A model generated the notes under the pieces. It made no database searches. It saw only the letters and a program-made list of their open reading frames with translations, and was not told the DNA's origin. A DNA stretch of 64,000 nt from Siphonodentalium dalli (taxonomy: Eukaryota > Mollusca > Scaphopoda > Gadilida > Siphonodentaliidae): contig CP136064.1 in NCBI GenBank assembly GCA_032622095.1, forward strand, positions 125,537,605 through 125,601,604. Reading direction: 5' to 3'. Below are positions 51,467 to 64,000 of the stretch, piece by piece. The position numbers were made by a program, and so were the translations under genes. Every line of letters begins with the position of its first letter. Position 1 is the stretch's first letter.

Positions 51467-51917
51467 GGTTACACTGGTGTAAATACTATAGGCAGCTCCC
51501 CCTGCGGTTGCGGGAGGAGTATAGAGTTTCACAGTTAAAACACTCTGGGCTGTGATTGGTTGCATGAATTAAATGTAAACTGTTGACAAAAATTCAAGGA
51601 ATCATTCTCCCACAAACTTCATTTGCCAAGAGGCCCATTCATTAAAGGTGAAGTCTGTTGTGGCTGTTTAGAAATTTTAAGTGTGATTGAAAAAATGACA
51701 ATATTTTTTTAGTGCGGAACTGACCCTAGTCATGAAAAAACGAAAATTTGAAGTGGATTCCCTGCTAGACGGTGTTGATTTTTTTATTGGGAAAGTTTCC
51801 ACAGATGTCAAGCTCACATAATCCGAAGGCAGTTTGAACAGTTTCCATTTGACCTCTGATGCAGATCAACAAACGTTAACACTGAAGCCTATGGGAAATA
51901 TTTACACCAGTGTAACC
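51467..51917. mobile_element. MITE copy 26
   Basis: Standard flanks. Confidence 0.88.
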
Positions 51918-52819
51918 TAAAGGGAAAAAATAGCTTTTTATCATTTTTGATTCCTGGGAGTCACTTTAAAGCTTTTTAATGCATTTTACAGAGCCTGGTC
52001 TTTCAGTCCAATGAATATCTCATGCTTGGTGTGGCTATTCTTGCTGCTGATGTCTTCTTTCACTTACATCAGCCAAAAAAATAGTAAGATTTTTCATAAA
52101 AAATGCCAATTTTTCAAGGTATTTTCAAAAAAATTCAAGGTGGTAATAGTCACATGATAATGCAAATGACCCATAACATGAGCATGTCAACGACACATAT
52201 ATCAATTGTTATAAGAACCTAATCTAACAAGTATTTTGGATTTTATAGCCAGTGATATACAGATATATATCATAAAAGTGTGTCATTTCCACTGGTGGGT
52301 ATGGTCATTTGAAGGTTAATAGCACTAAAACTTGGACACATTTAAGAAAATGCTTCAGCAATTCAAAGAGAGCATATCTTTATTCAACTAATTCAATATA
52401 CACCCACATCCAGTTATCTTGGATCACCCTTGCAGACCTGAAAATGTCATATTTTATTCTTCAATGTGCTGATAAAGTCATGCGCTTGATGCTCAGCTGA
52501 TCAGATCTGGACTCAATGACCTCACATCACCAGAAGTTCTCTCATGGAAAGAATATTGTACAGTCTTCCATAGCTGATCCAAGTTTGCAACACCAGACCC
52601 CTAAAACTGAGTGAAAATGGGGCCTGAACATGACTGGTGGTGGAAAATTGTGCCTTTTTGATGAATAATTTGTTAAAGGGGGTGGGGTTAAATTGTGTGT
52701 GATAAATAAAGAACCATAGGGGTGATATTGTTTTTGAACACATTTTTTCCATTGATGGGCAATTCTGAAGAAATGTAGGGAGTTACAATTATTCCGCGAA
52801 AAAGCGGGCTATCGCTTTA

Positions 52820-53270
52820 GGTTACACTGGTGTAAATACTATAGGCAGCTCCCCCTGCGGTTGCGGGAGGAGTATAGAGTTTCACAGTTAAAACACTCTG
52901 GGCTGTGATTGGTTGCATGAATTAAATGTAAACTGTTGACAAAAATTCAAGGAATCATTCTCCCACAAACTTCATTTGCCAAGAGGCCCATTCATTAAAG
53001 GTGAAGTCTGTTGTGGCTGTTTAGAAATTTTAAGTGTGATTGAAAAAATGACAATATTTTTTTAGTGCGGAACTGACCCTAGTCATGAAAAAACGAAAAT
53101 TTGAAGTGGATTCCCTGCTAGACGGTGTTGATTTTTTTATTGGGAAAGTTTCCACAGATGTCAAGCTCACATAATCCGAAGGCAGTTTGAACAGTTTCCA
53201 TTTGACCTCTGATGCAGATCAACAAACGTTAACACTGAAGCCTATGGGAAATATTTACACCAGTGTAACC
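52820..53270. mobile_element. MITE copy 27
   Basis: Standard flanks; followed by an empty unit. Confidence 0.88.
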
Positions 53271-54166
53271 TAAAGGGAAAAAATAGCTTTTTATCATTTT
53301 TGATTCCTGGGAGTCACTTTAAAGCTTTTTAATGCATTTTACAGAGCCTGGTCTTTCAGTCCAATGAATATCTCATGCTTGGTGTGGCTATTCTTGCTGC
53401 TGATGTCTTCTTTCACTTACATCAGCCAAAAAAATAGTAAGATTTTTCATAAAAAATGCCAATTTTTCAAGGTATTTTCAAAAAAATTCAAGGTGGTAAT
53501 AGTCACATGATAATGCAAATGACCCATAACATGAGCATGTCAACGACACATATATCAATTGTTATAAGAACCTAATCTAACAAGTATTTTGGATTTTATA
53601 GCCAGTGATATACAGATATATATCATAAAAGTGTGTCATTTCCACTGGTGGGTATGGTCATTTGAAGGTTAATAGCACTAAAACTTGGACACATTTAAGA
53701 AAATGCTTCAGCAATTCAAAGAGAGCATATCTTTATTCAACTAATTCAATATACACCCACATCCAGTTATCTTGGATCACCCTTGCAGACCTGAAAATGT
53801 CATATTTTATTCTTCAATGTGCTGATAAAGTCATGCGCTTGATGCTCAGCTGATCAGATCTGGACTCAATGACCTCACATCACCAGAAGTTCTCTCATGG
53901 AAAGAATATTGTACAGTCTTCCATAGCTGATCCAAGTTTGCAACACCAGACCCCTAAAACTGAGTGAAAATGGGGCCTGAACATGACTGGTGGTGGAAAA
54001 TTGTGCCTTTTTGATGAATAATTTGTTAAAGGGGGTGGGGTTAAATTGTGTGTGATAAATAAAGAACCATAGGGGTGATATTGTTTTTGAACACATTTTT
54101 TCCATTGATGGGCAATTCTGAAGAAATGTAGGGAGTTACAATTATTCCGCGAAAAAGCGGGCTATC

Positions 54167-54177
54167 GCTTTAAAGGG
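54167..54177. other. Empty MITE site, class GCTTTAAAGGG
   Basis: Precise class. Confidence 0.85.
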
Positions 54178-55072
54178 AAAAAATAGCTTTTTATCATTTT
54201 TGATTCCTGGGAGTCACTTTAAAGCTTTTTAATGCATTTTACAGAGCCTGGTCTTTCAGTCCAATGAATATCTCATGCTTGGTGTGGCTATTCTTGCTGC
54301 TGATGTCTTCTTTCACTTACATCAGCCAAAAAAATAGTAAGATTTTTCATAAAAAATGCCAATTTTTCAAGGTATTTTCAAAAAAATTCAAGGTGGTAAT
54401 AGTCACATGATAATGCAAATGACCCATAACATGAGCATGTCAACGACACATATATCAATTGTTATAAGAACCTAATCTAACAAGTATTTTGGATTTTATA
54501 GCCAGTGATATACAGATATATATCATAAAAGTGTGTCATTTCCACTGGTGGGTATGGTCATTTGAAGGTTAATAGCACTAAAACTTGGACACATTTAAGA
54601 AAATGCTTCAGCAATTCAAAGAGAGCATATCTTTATTCAACTAATTCAATATACACCCACATCCAGTTATCTTGGATCACCCTTGCAGACCTGAAAATGT
54701 CATATTTTATTCTTCAATGTGCTGATAAAGTCATGCGCTTGATGCTCAGCTGATCAGATCTGGACTCAATGACCTCACATCACCAGAAGTTCTCTCATGG
54801 AAAGAATATTGTACAGTCTTCCATAGCTGATCCAAGTTTGCAACACCAGACCCCTAAAACTGAGTGAAAATGGGGCCTGAACATGACTGGTGGTGGAAAA
54901 TTGTGCCTTTTTGATGAATAATTTGTTAAAGGGGGTGGGGTTAAATTGTGTGTGATAAATAAAGAACCATAGGGGTGATATTGTTTTTGAACACATTTTT
55001 TCCATTGATGGGCAATTCTGAAGAAATGTAGGGAGTTACAATTATTCCGCGAAAAAGCGGGCTATCGCTTTA

Positions 55073-55523
55073 GGTTACACTGGTGTAAATACTATAGGCA
55101 GCTCCCCCTGCGGTTGCGGGAGGAGTATAGAGTTTCACAGTTAAAACACTCTGGGCTGTGATTGGTTGCATGAATTAAATGTAAACTGTTGACAAAAATT
55201 CAAGGAATCATTCTCCCACAAACTTCATTTGCCAAGAGGCCCATTCATTAAAGGTGAAGTCTGTTGTGGCTGTTTAGAAATTTTAAGTGTGATTGAAAAA
55301 ATGACAATATTTTTTTAGTGCGGAACTGACCCTAGTCATGAAAAAACGAAAATTTGAAGTGGATTCCCTGCTAGACGGTGTTGATTTTTTTATTGGGAAA
55401 GTTTCCACAGATGTCAAGCTCACATAATCCGAAGGCAGTTTGAACAGTTTCCATTTGACCTCTGATGCAGATCAACAAACGTTAACACTGAAGCCTATGG
55501 GAAATATTTACACCAGTGTAACC
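55073..55523. mobile_element. MITE copy 28
   Basis: Standard flanks. The monomer downstream has the one-base deletion near 55912. Confidence 0.88.
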
Positions 55524-56418
55524 TAAAGGGAAAAAATAGCTTTTTATCATTTTTGATTCCTGGGAGTCACTTTAAAGCTTTTTAATGCATTTTACAGAGC
55601 CTGGTCTTTCAGTCCAATGAATATCTCATGCTTGGTGTGGCTATTCTTGCTGCTGATGTCTTCTTTCACTTACATCAGCCAAAAAAATAGTAAGATTTTT
55701 CATAAAAAATGCCAATTTTTCAAGGTATTTTCAAAAAAATTCAAGGTGGTAATAGTCACATGATAATGCAAATGACCCATAACATGAGCATGTCAACGAC
55801 ACATATATCAATTGTTATAAGAACCTAATCTAACAAGTATTTTGGATTTTATAGCCAGTGATATACAGATATATATCATAAAAGTGTGTCATTTCCACTG
55901 GTGGGTATGGTCTTTGAAGGTTAATAGCACTAAAACTTGGACACATTTAAGAAAATGCTTCAGCAATTCAAAGAGAGCATATCTTTATTCAACTAATTCA
56001 ATATACACCCACATCCAGTTATCTTGGATCACCCTTGCAGACCTGAAAATGTCATATTTTATTCTTCAATGTGCTGATAAAGTCATGCGCTTGATGCTCA
56101 GCTGATCAGATCTGGACTCAATGACCTCACATCACCAGAAGTTCTCTCATGGAAAGAATATTGTACAGTCTTCCATAGCTGATCCAAGTTTGCAACACCA
56201 GACCCCTAAAACTGAGTGAAAATGGGGCCTGAACATGACTGGTGGTGGAAAATTGTGCCTTTTTGATGAATAATTTGTTAAAGGGGGTGGGGTTAAATTG
56301 TGTGTGATAAATAAAGAACCATAGGGGTGATATTGTTTTTGAACACATTTTTTCCATTGATGGGCAATTCTGAAGAAATGTAGGGAGTTACAATTATTCC
56401 GCGAAAAAGCGGGCTATC

Positions 56419-56428
56419 GCTTAAAGGG
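56419..56428. other. Empty MITE site, class GCTTAAAGGG
   Basis: Second occurrence of the class first seen at 11501, about 45 kb away and in the other marker domain. Confidence 0.85.
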
Positions 56429-57323
56429 AAAAAATAGCTTTTTATCATTTTTGATTCCTGGGAGTCACTTTAAAGCTTTTTAATGCATTTTACAGAGCCT
56501 GGTCTTTCAGTCCAATGAATATCTCATGCTTGGTGTGGCTATTCTTGCTGCTGATGTCTTCTTTCACTTACATCAGCCAAAAAAATAGTAAGATTTTTCA
56601 TAAAAAATGCCAATTTTTCAAGGTATTTTCAAAAAAATTCAAGGTGGTAATAGTCACATGATAATGCAAATGACCCATAACATGAGCATGTCAACGACAC
56701 ATATATCAATTGTTATAAGAACCTAATCTAACAAGTATTTTGGATTTTATAGCCAGTGATATACAGATATATATCATAAAAGTGTGTCATTTCCACTGGT
56801 GGGTATGGTCATTTGAAGGTTAATAGCACTAAAACTTGGACACATTTAAGAAAATGCTTCAGCAATTCAAAGAGAGCATATCTTTATTCAACTAATTCAA
56901 TATACACCCACATCCAGTTATCTTGGATCACCCTTGCAGACCTGAAAATGTCATATTTTATTCTTCAATGTGCTGATAAAGTCATGCGCTTGATGCTCAG
57001 CTGATCAGATCTGGACTCAATGACCTCACATCACCAGAAGTTCTCTCATGGAAAGAATATTGTACAGTCTTCCATAGCTGATCCAAGTTTGCAACACCAG
57101 ACCCCTAAAACTGAGTGAAAATGGGGCCTGAACATGACTGGTGGTGGAAAATTGTGCCTTTTTGATGAATAATTTGTTAAAGGGGGTGGGGTTAAATTGT
57201 GTGTGATAAATAAAGAACCATAGGGGTGATATTGTTTTTGAACACATTTTTTCCATTGATGGGCAATTCTGAAGAAATGTAGGGAGTTACAATTATTCCG
57301 CGAAAAAGCGGGCTATCGCTTTA

Positions 57324-57774
57324 GGTTACACTGGTGTAAATACTATAGGCAGCTCCCCCTGCGGTTGCGGGAGGAGTATAGAGTTTCACAGTTAAAACAC
57401 TCTGGGCTGTGATTGGTTGCATGAATTAAATGTAAACTGTTGACAAAAATTCAAGGAATCATTCTCCCACAAACTTCATTTGCCAAGAGGCCCATTCATT
57501 AAAGGTGAAGTCTGTTGTGGCTGTTTAGAAATTTTAAGTGTGATTGAAAAAATGACAATATTTTTTTAGTGCGGAACTGACCCTAGTCATGAAAAAACGA
57601 AAATTTGAAGTGGATTCCCTGCTAGACGGTGTTGATTTTTTTATTGGGAAAGTTTCCACAGATGTCAAGCTCACATAATCCGAAGGCAGTTTGAACAGTT
57701 TCCATTTGACCTCTGATGCAGATCAACAAACGTTAACACTGAAGCCTATGGGAAATATTTACACCAGTGTAACC
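57324..57774. mobile_element. MITE copy 29
   Basis: Standard flanks; followed by three empty units. Confidence 0.88.
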
Positions 57775-58670
57775 TAAAGGGAAAAAATAGCTTTTTATCA
57801 TTTTTGATTCCTGGGAGTCACTTTAAAGCTTTTTAATGCATTTTACAGAGCCTGGTCTTTCAGTCCAATGAATATCTCATGCTTGGTGTGGCTATTCTTG
57901 CTGCTGATGTCTTCTTTCACTTACATCAGCCAAAAAAATAGTAAGATTTTTCATAAAAAATGCCAATTTTTCAAGGTATTTTCAAAAAAATTCAAGGTGG
58001 TAATAGTCACATGATAATGCAAATGACCCATAACATGAGCATGTCAACGACACATATATCAATTGTTATAAGAACCTAATCTAACAAGTATTTTGGATTT
58101 TATAGCCAGTGATATACAGATATATATCATAAAAGTGTGTCATTTCCACTGGTGGGTATGGTCATTTGAAGGTTAATAGCACTAAAACTTGGACACATTT
58201 AAGAAAATGCTTCAGCAATTCAAAGAGAGCATATCTTTATTCAACTAATTCAATATACACCCACATCCAGTTATCTTGGATCACCCTTGCAGACCTGAAA
58301 ATGTCATATTTTATTCTTCAATGTGCTGATAAAGTCATGCGCTTGATGCTCAGCTGATCAGATCTGGACTCAATGACCTCACATCACCAGAAGTTCTCTC
58401 ATGGAAAGAATATTGTACAGTCTTCCATAGCTGATCCAAGTTTGCAACACCAGACCCCTAAAACTGAGTGAAAATGGGGCCTGAACATGACTGGTGGTGG
58501 AAAATTGTGCCTTTTTGATGAATAATTTGTTAAAGGGGGTGGGGTTAAATTGTGTGTGATAAATAAAGAACCATAGGGGTGATATTGTTTTTGAACACAT
58601 TTTTTCCATTGATGGGCAATTCTGAAGAAATGTAGGGAGTTACAATTATTCCGCGAAAAAGCGGGCTATC

Positions 58671-58679
58671 GCTTTAGGG
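58671..58679. other. Empty MITE site, class GCTTTAGGG
   Basis: First of three adjacent empty units that each have a different junction. Confidence 0.85.
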
Positions 58680-59568
58680 AAAAAATAGCTTTTTATCATT
58701 TTTGATTCCTGGGAGTCACTTTAAAGCTTTTTAATGCATTTTACAGAGCCTGGTCTTTCAGTCCAATGAATATCTCATGCTTGGTGTGGCTATTCTTGCT
58801 GCTGATGTCTTCTTTCACTTACATCAGCCAAAAAAATAGTAAGATTTTTCATAAAAAATGCCAATTTTTCAAGGTATTTTCAAAAAAATTCAAGGTGGTA
58901 ATAGTCACATGATAATGCAAATGACCCATAACATGAGCATGTCAACGACACATATATCAATTGTTATAAGAACCTAATCTAACAAGTATTTTGGATTTTA
59001 TAGCCAGTGATATACAGATATATATCATAAAAGTGTGTCATTTCCACTGGTGGGTATGGTCATTTGAAGGTTAATAGCACTAAAACTTGGACACATTTAA
59101 GAAAATGCTTCAGCAATTCAAAGAGAGCATATCTTTATTCAACTAATTCAATATACACCCACATCCAGTTATCTTGGATCACCCTTGCAGACCTGAAAAT
59201 GTCATATTTTATTCTTCAATGTGCTGATAAAGTCATGCGCTTGATGCTCAGCTGATCAGATCTGGACTCAATGACCTCACATCACCAGAAGTTCTCTCAT
59301 GGAAAGAATATTGTACAGTCTTCCATAGCTGATCCAAGTTTGCAACACCAGACCCCTAAAACTGAGTGAAAATGGGGCCTGAACATGACTGGTGGTGGAA
59401 AATTGTGCCTTTTTGATGAATAATTTGTTAAAGGGGGTGGGGTTAAATTGTGTGTGATAAATAAAGAACCATAGGGGTGATATTGTTTTTGAACACATTT
59501 TTTCCATTGATGGGCAATTCTGAAGAAATGTAGGGAGTTACAATTATTCCGCGAAAAAGCGGGCTATC

Positions 59569-59578
59569 GCTTTAAGGG
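59569..59578. other. Empty MITE site, class GCTTTAAGGG
   Basis: Second of the three adjacent different junctions. Confidence 0.85.
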
Positions 59579-60467
59579 AAAAAATAGCTTTTTATCATTT
59601 TTGATTCCTGGGAGTCACTTTAAAGCTTTTTAATGCATTTTACAGAGCCTGGTCTTTCAGTCCAATGAATATCTCATGCTTGGTGTGGCTATTCTTGCTG
59701 CTGATGTCTTCTTTCACTTACATCAGCCAAAAAAATAGTAAGATTTTTCATAAAAAATGCCAATTTTTCAAGGTATTTTCAAAAAAATTCAAGGTGGTAA
59801 TAGTCACATGATAATGCAAATGACCCATAACATGAGCATGTCAACGACACATATATCAATTGTTATAAGAACCTAATCTAACAAGTATTTTGGATTTTAT
59901 AGCCAGTGATATACAGATATATATCATAAAAGTGTGTCATTTCCACTGGTGGGTATGGTCATTTGAAGGTTAATAGCACTAAAACTTGGACACATTTAAG
60001 AAAATGCTTCAGCAATTCAAAGAGAGCATATCTTTATTCAACTAATTCAATATACACCCACATCCAGTTATCTTGGATCACCCTTGCAGACCTGAAAATG
60101 TCATATTTTATTCTTCAATGTGCTGATAAAGTCATGCGCTTGATGCTCAGCTGATCAGATCTGGACTCAATGACCTCACATCACCAGAAGTTCTCTCATG
60201 GAAAGAATATTGTACAGTCTTCCATAGCTGATCCAAGTTTGCAACACCAGACCCCTAAAACTGAGTGAAAATGGGGCCTGAACATGACTGGTGGTGGAAA
60301 ATTGTGCCTTTTTGATGAATAATTTGTTAAAGGGGGTGGGGTTAAATTGTGTGTGATAAATAAAGAACCATAGGGGTGATATTGTTTTTGAACACATTTT
60401 TTCCATTGATGGGCAATTCTGAAGAAATGTAGGGAGTTACAATTATTCCGCGAAAAAGCGGGCTATC

Positions 60468-60478
60468 GCTTTAAAGGG
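60468..60478. other. Empty MITE site, class GCTTTAAAGGG
   Basis: Third of the three adjacent different junctions; precise class. Confidence 0.85.
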
Positions 60479-61373
60479 AAAAAATAGCTTTTTATCATTT
60501 TTGATTCCTGGGAGTCACTTTAAAGCTTTTTAATGCATTTTACAGAGCCTGGTCTTTCAGTCCAATGAATATCTCATGCTTGGTGTGGCTATTCTTGCTG
60601 CTGATGTCTTCTTTCACTTACATCAGCCAAAAAAATAGTAAGATTTTTCATAAAAAATGCCAATTTTTCAAGGTATTTTCAAAAAAATTCAAGGTGGTAA
60701 TAGTCACATGATAATGCAAATGACCCATAACATGAGCATGTCAACGACACATATATCAATTGTTATAAGAACCTAATCTAACAAGTATTTTGGATTTTAT
60801 AGCCAGTGATATACAGATATATATCATAAAAGTGTGTCATTTCCACTGGTGGGTATGGTCATTTGAAGGTTAATAGCACTAAAACTTGGACACATTTAAG
60901 AAAATGCTTCAGCAATTCAAAGAGAGCATATCTTTATTCAACTAATTCAATATACACCCACATCCAGTTATCTTGGATCACCCTTGCAGACCTGAAAATG
61001 TCATATTTTATTCTTCAATGTGCTGATAAAGTCATGCGCTTGATGCTCAGCTGATCAGATCTGGACTCAATGACCTCACATCACCAGAAGTTCTCTCATG
61101 GAAAGAATATTGTACAGTCTTCCATAGCTGATCCAAGTTTGCAACACCAGACCCCTAAAACTGAGTGAAAATGGGGCCTGAACATGACTGGTGGTGGAAA
61201 ATTGTGCCTTTTTGATGAATAATTTGTTAAAGGGGGTGGGGTTAAATTGTGTGTGATAAATAAAGAACCATAGGGGTGATATTGTTTTTGAACACATTTT
61301 TTCCATTGATGGGCAATTCTGAAGAAATGTAGGGAGTTACAATTATTCCGCGAAAAAGCGGGCTATCGCTTTA

Positions 61374-61824
61374 GGTTACACTGGTGTAAATACTATAGGC
61401 AGCTCCCCCTGCGGTTGCGGGAGGAGTATAGAGTTTCACAGTTAAAACACTCTGGGCTGTGATTGGTTGCATGAATTAAATGTAAACTGTTGACAAAAAT
61501 TCAAGGAATCATTCTCCCACAAACTTCATTTGCCAAGAGGCCCATTCATTAAAGGTGAAGTCTGTTGTGGCTGTTTAGAAATTTTAAGTGTGATTGAAAA
61601 AATGACAATATTTTTTTAGTGCGGAACTGACCCTAGTCATGAAAAAACGAAAATTTGAAGTGGATTCCCTGCTAGACGGTGTTGATTTTTTTATTGGGAA
61701 AGTTTCCACAGATGTCAAGCTCACATAATCCGAAGGCAGTTTGAACAGTTTCCATTTGACCTCTGATGCAGATCAACAAACGTTAACACTGAAGCCTATG
61801 GGAAATATTTACACCAGTGTAACC
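61374..61824. mobile_element. MITE copy 30
   Basis: Standard flanks. Confidence 0.88.
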
Positions 61825-62726
61825 TAAAGGGAAAAAATAGCTTTTTATCATTTTTGATTCCTGGGAGTCACTTTAAAGCTTTTTAATGCATTTTACAGAG
61901 CCTGGTCTTTCAGTCCAATGAATATCTCATGCTTGGTGTGGCTATTCTTGCTGCTGATGTCTTCTTTCACTTACATCAGCCAAAAAAATAGTAAGATTTT
62001 TCATAAAAAATGCCAATTTTTCAAGGTATTTTCAAAAAAATTCAAGGTGGTAATAGTCACATGATAATGCAAATGACCCATAACATGAGCATGTCAACGA
62101 CACATATATCAATTGTTATAAGAACCTAATCTAACAAGTATTTTGGATTTTATAGCCAGTGATATACAGATATATATCATAAAAGTGTGTCATTTCCACT
62201 GGTGGGTATGGTCATTTGAAGGTTAATAGCACTAAAACTTGGACACATTTAAGAAAATGCTTCAGCAATTCAAAGAGAGCATATCTTTATTCAACTAATT
62301 CAATATACACCCACATCCAGTTATCTTGGATCACCCTTGCAGACCTGAAAATGTCATATTTTATTCTTCAATGTGCTGATAAAGTCATGCGCTTGATGCT
62401 CAGCTGATCAGATCTGGACTCAATGACCTCACATCACCAGAAGTTCTCTCATGGAAAGAATATTGTACAGTCTTCCATAGCTGATCCAAGTTTGCAACAC
62501 CAGACCCCTAAAACTGAGTGAAAATGGGGCCTGAACATGACTGGTGGTGGAAAATTGTGCCTTTTTGATGAATAATTTGTTAAAGGGGGTGGGGTTAAAT
62601 TGTGTGTGATAAATAAAGAACCATAGGGGTGATATTGTTTTTGAACACATTTTTTCCATTGATGGGCAATTCTGAAGAAATGTAGGGAGTTACAATTATT
62701 CCGCGAAAAAGCGGGCTATCGCTTTA

Positions 62727-63177
62727 GGTTACACTGGTGTAAATACTATAGGCAGCTCCCCCTGCGGTTGCGGGAGGAGTATAGAGTTTCACAGTTAAAA
62801 CACTCTGGGCTGTGATTGGTTGCATGAATTAAATGTAAACTGTTGACAAAAATTCAAGGAATCATTCTCCCACAAACTTCATTTGCCAAGAGGCCCATTC
62901 ATTAAAGGTGAAGTCTGTTGTGGCTGTTTAGAAATTTTAAGTGTGATTGAAAAAATGACAATATTTTTTTAGTGCGGAACTGACCCTAGTCATGAAAAAA
63001 CGAAAATTTGAAGTGGATTCCCTGCTAGACGGTGTTGATTTTTTTATTGGGAAAGTTTCCACAGATGTCAAGCTCACATAATCCGAAGGCAGTTTGAACA
63101 GTTTCCATTTGACCTCTGATGCAGATCAACAAACGTTAACACTGAAGCCTATGGGAAATATTTACACCAGTGTAACC
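62727..63177. mobile_element. MITE copy 31, with extra TTTA on the right flank
   Basis: The left flank is standard GCTTTA; the right flank reads TTTATAAAGGG after GTGTAACC. The four bases before and after the element are therefore identical (TTTA). This is the mirror image of copies 17 and 19. The unit is 1357 bp. Confidence 0.88.
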
Positions 63178-64000
63178 TTTATAAAGGGAAAAAATAGCTT
63201 TTTATCATTTTTGATTCCTGGGAGTCACTTTAAAGCTTTTTAATGCATTTTACAGAGCCTGGTCTTTCAGTCCAATGAATATCTCATGCTTGGTGTGGCT
63301 ATTCTTGCTGCTGATGTCTTCTTTCACTTACATCAGCCAAAAAAATAGTAAGATTTTTCATAAAAAATGCCAATTTTTCAAGGTATTTTCAAAAAAATTC
63401 AAGGTGGTAATAGTCACATGATAATGCAAATGACCCATAACATGAGCATGTCAACGACACATATATCAATTGTTATAAGAACCTAATCTAACAAGTATTT
63501 TGGATTTTATAGCCAGTGATATACAGATATATATCATAAAAGTGTGTCATTTCCACTGGTGGGTATGGTCATTTGAAGGTTAATAGCACTAAAACTTGGA
63601 CACATTTAAGAAAATGCTTCAGCAATTCAAAGAGAGCATATCTTTATTCAACTAATTCAATATACACCCACATCCAGTTATCTTGGATCACCCTTGCAGA
63701 CCTGAAAATGTCATATTTTATTCTTCAATGTGCTGATAAAGTCATGCGCTTGATGCTCAGCTGATCAGATCTGGACTCAATGACCTCACATCACCAGAAG
63801 TTCTCTCATGGAAAGAATATTGTACAGTCTTCCATAGCTGATCCAAGTTTGCAACACCAGACCCCTAAAACTGAGTGAAAATGGGGCCTGAACATGACTG
63901 GTGGTGGAAAATTGTGCCTTTTTGATGAATAATTTGTTAAAGGGGGTGGGGTTAAATTGTGTGTGATAAATAAAGAACCATAGGGGTGATATTGTTTTTG

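Larger units (their letters stand above)
21094..64000. repeat. Satellite array, right block (G-marker domain)
   Basis: Continuation of the same array with the same orientation and phase. From the landmark at 21667 the spacings are 1353, 897, 898, 1353, 898, 898, 1353, 1353, 900, 1353, 899, 1353, 1357, 899, 1353, 1357, 899, 1353, 1353, 899, 1353 (four times), 899, 1353, 1353, 900, 1352, 899, 1353, 898, 899, 900, 1353 and 1357. Every unit has G in CTTGGTGTGG. Private changes noticed are 32002 C>T, 48794 T>C, 49190 C>T and a one-base deletion at about 55912 (TCATTTG to TCTTTG), which explains the 1352 spacing. All other length variation sits at the MITE insertion point. The array runs off the end of the window. 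Confidence 0.97.

Noticed and set aside
55842-56105. 87-codon frame, longer than in other units
   Set aside because: It is the usual 63-codon satellite frame fused to upstream sequence by a one-base deletion, not a new gene.

Overview
The window is almost entirely one tandem satellite array from a eukaryotic genome. A metazoan, probably an invertebrate, is the best guess, because exon-like segments with GT/AG borders sit next to MITE-type transposons. That guess is inference: no host gene is recognised. There is no rRNA, tRNA, CRISPR array or bacterial-type operon. The short reading frames that recur every unit are by-products of the repeat and are not annotated as genes.

Layout: 1-16281 is array, 16282-21093 is a 4812-bp transposon-like insert, and 21094-64000 is array again. 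The basic monomer is about 900 bp. Of the 50 junctions visible at one fixed point of the monomer, 31 carry a 451-bp element (giving a 1353-bp unit) and 19 are empty (897-900 bp units). The element has perfect 19-bp terminal inverted repeats (GGTTACACTGGTGTAAATA) and is flanked by TA on both sides. The 900-bp empty site GCTTTAAAGGG is exactly what removing the element plus one TA would give. It is therefore a Tc1/mariner-like MITE living inside a satellite monomer.

The main observation concerns those junctions. The units are nearly identical (I noticed only eight private one-base differences in about 59 kb). The 19 empty junctions nevertheless fall into six sequence classes that differ by 1-3 bases exactly at the former insertion point. 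Four occupied copies carry 3 or 4 extra bases beside the element. This is what repeated, independent excision and error-prone repair of a resident element, or repeated deletion between its inverted repeats, would leave. Passive spread of one empty and one filled monomer would not produce it. Other array structure: a duplicated 3609-bp higher-order block (33822-41039), and a fixed A-to-G marker switch between 14320 and 15673, close to the insert.

The insert has CCCTT...AAGGG ends, a probable 2-bp TG target duplication, and about 350 bp of TTAGCG-type subterminal repeats at each end in largely opposite orientation. Its interior is AT-rich. On the minus strand it holds three exon-like segments (19139-19260, 17576-17714, 17348-17432) whose reading frames join in phase, plus a decayed paralogous copy of the middle one (18379-18525). 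The product is not recognised. Nested inside are a 78-bp hAT-like MITE with an 8-bp target duplication, a possible tRNA-derived SINE remnant and a diverged 250-bp direct duplication.
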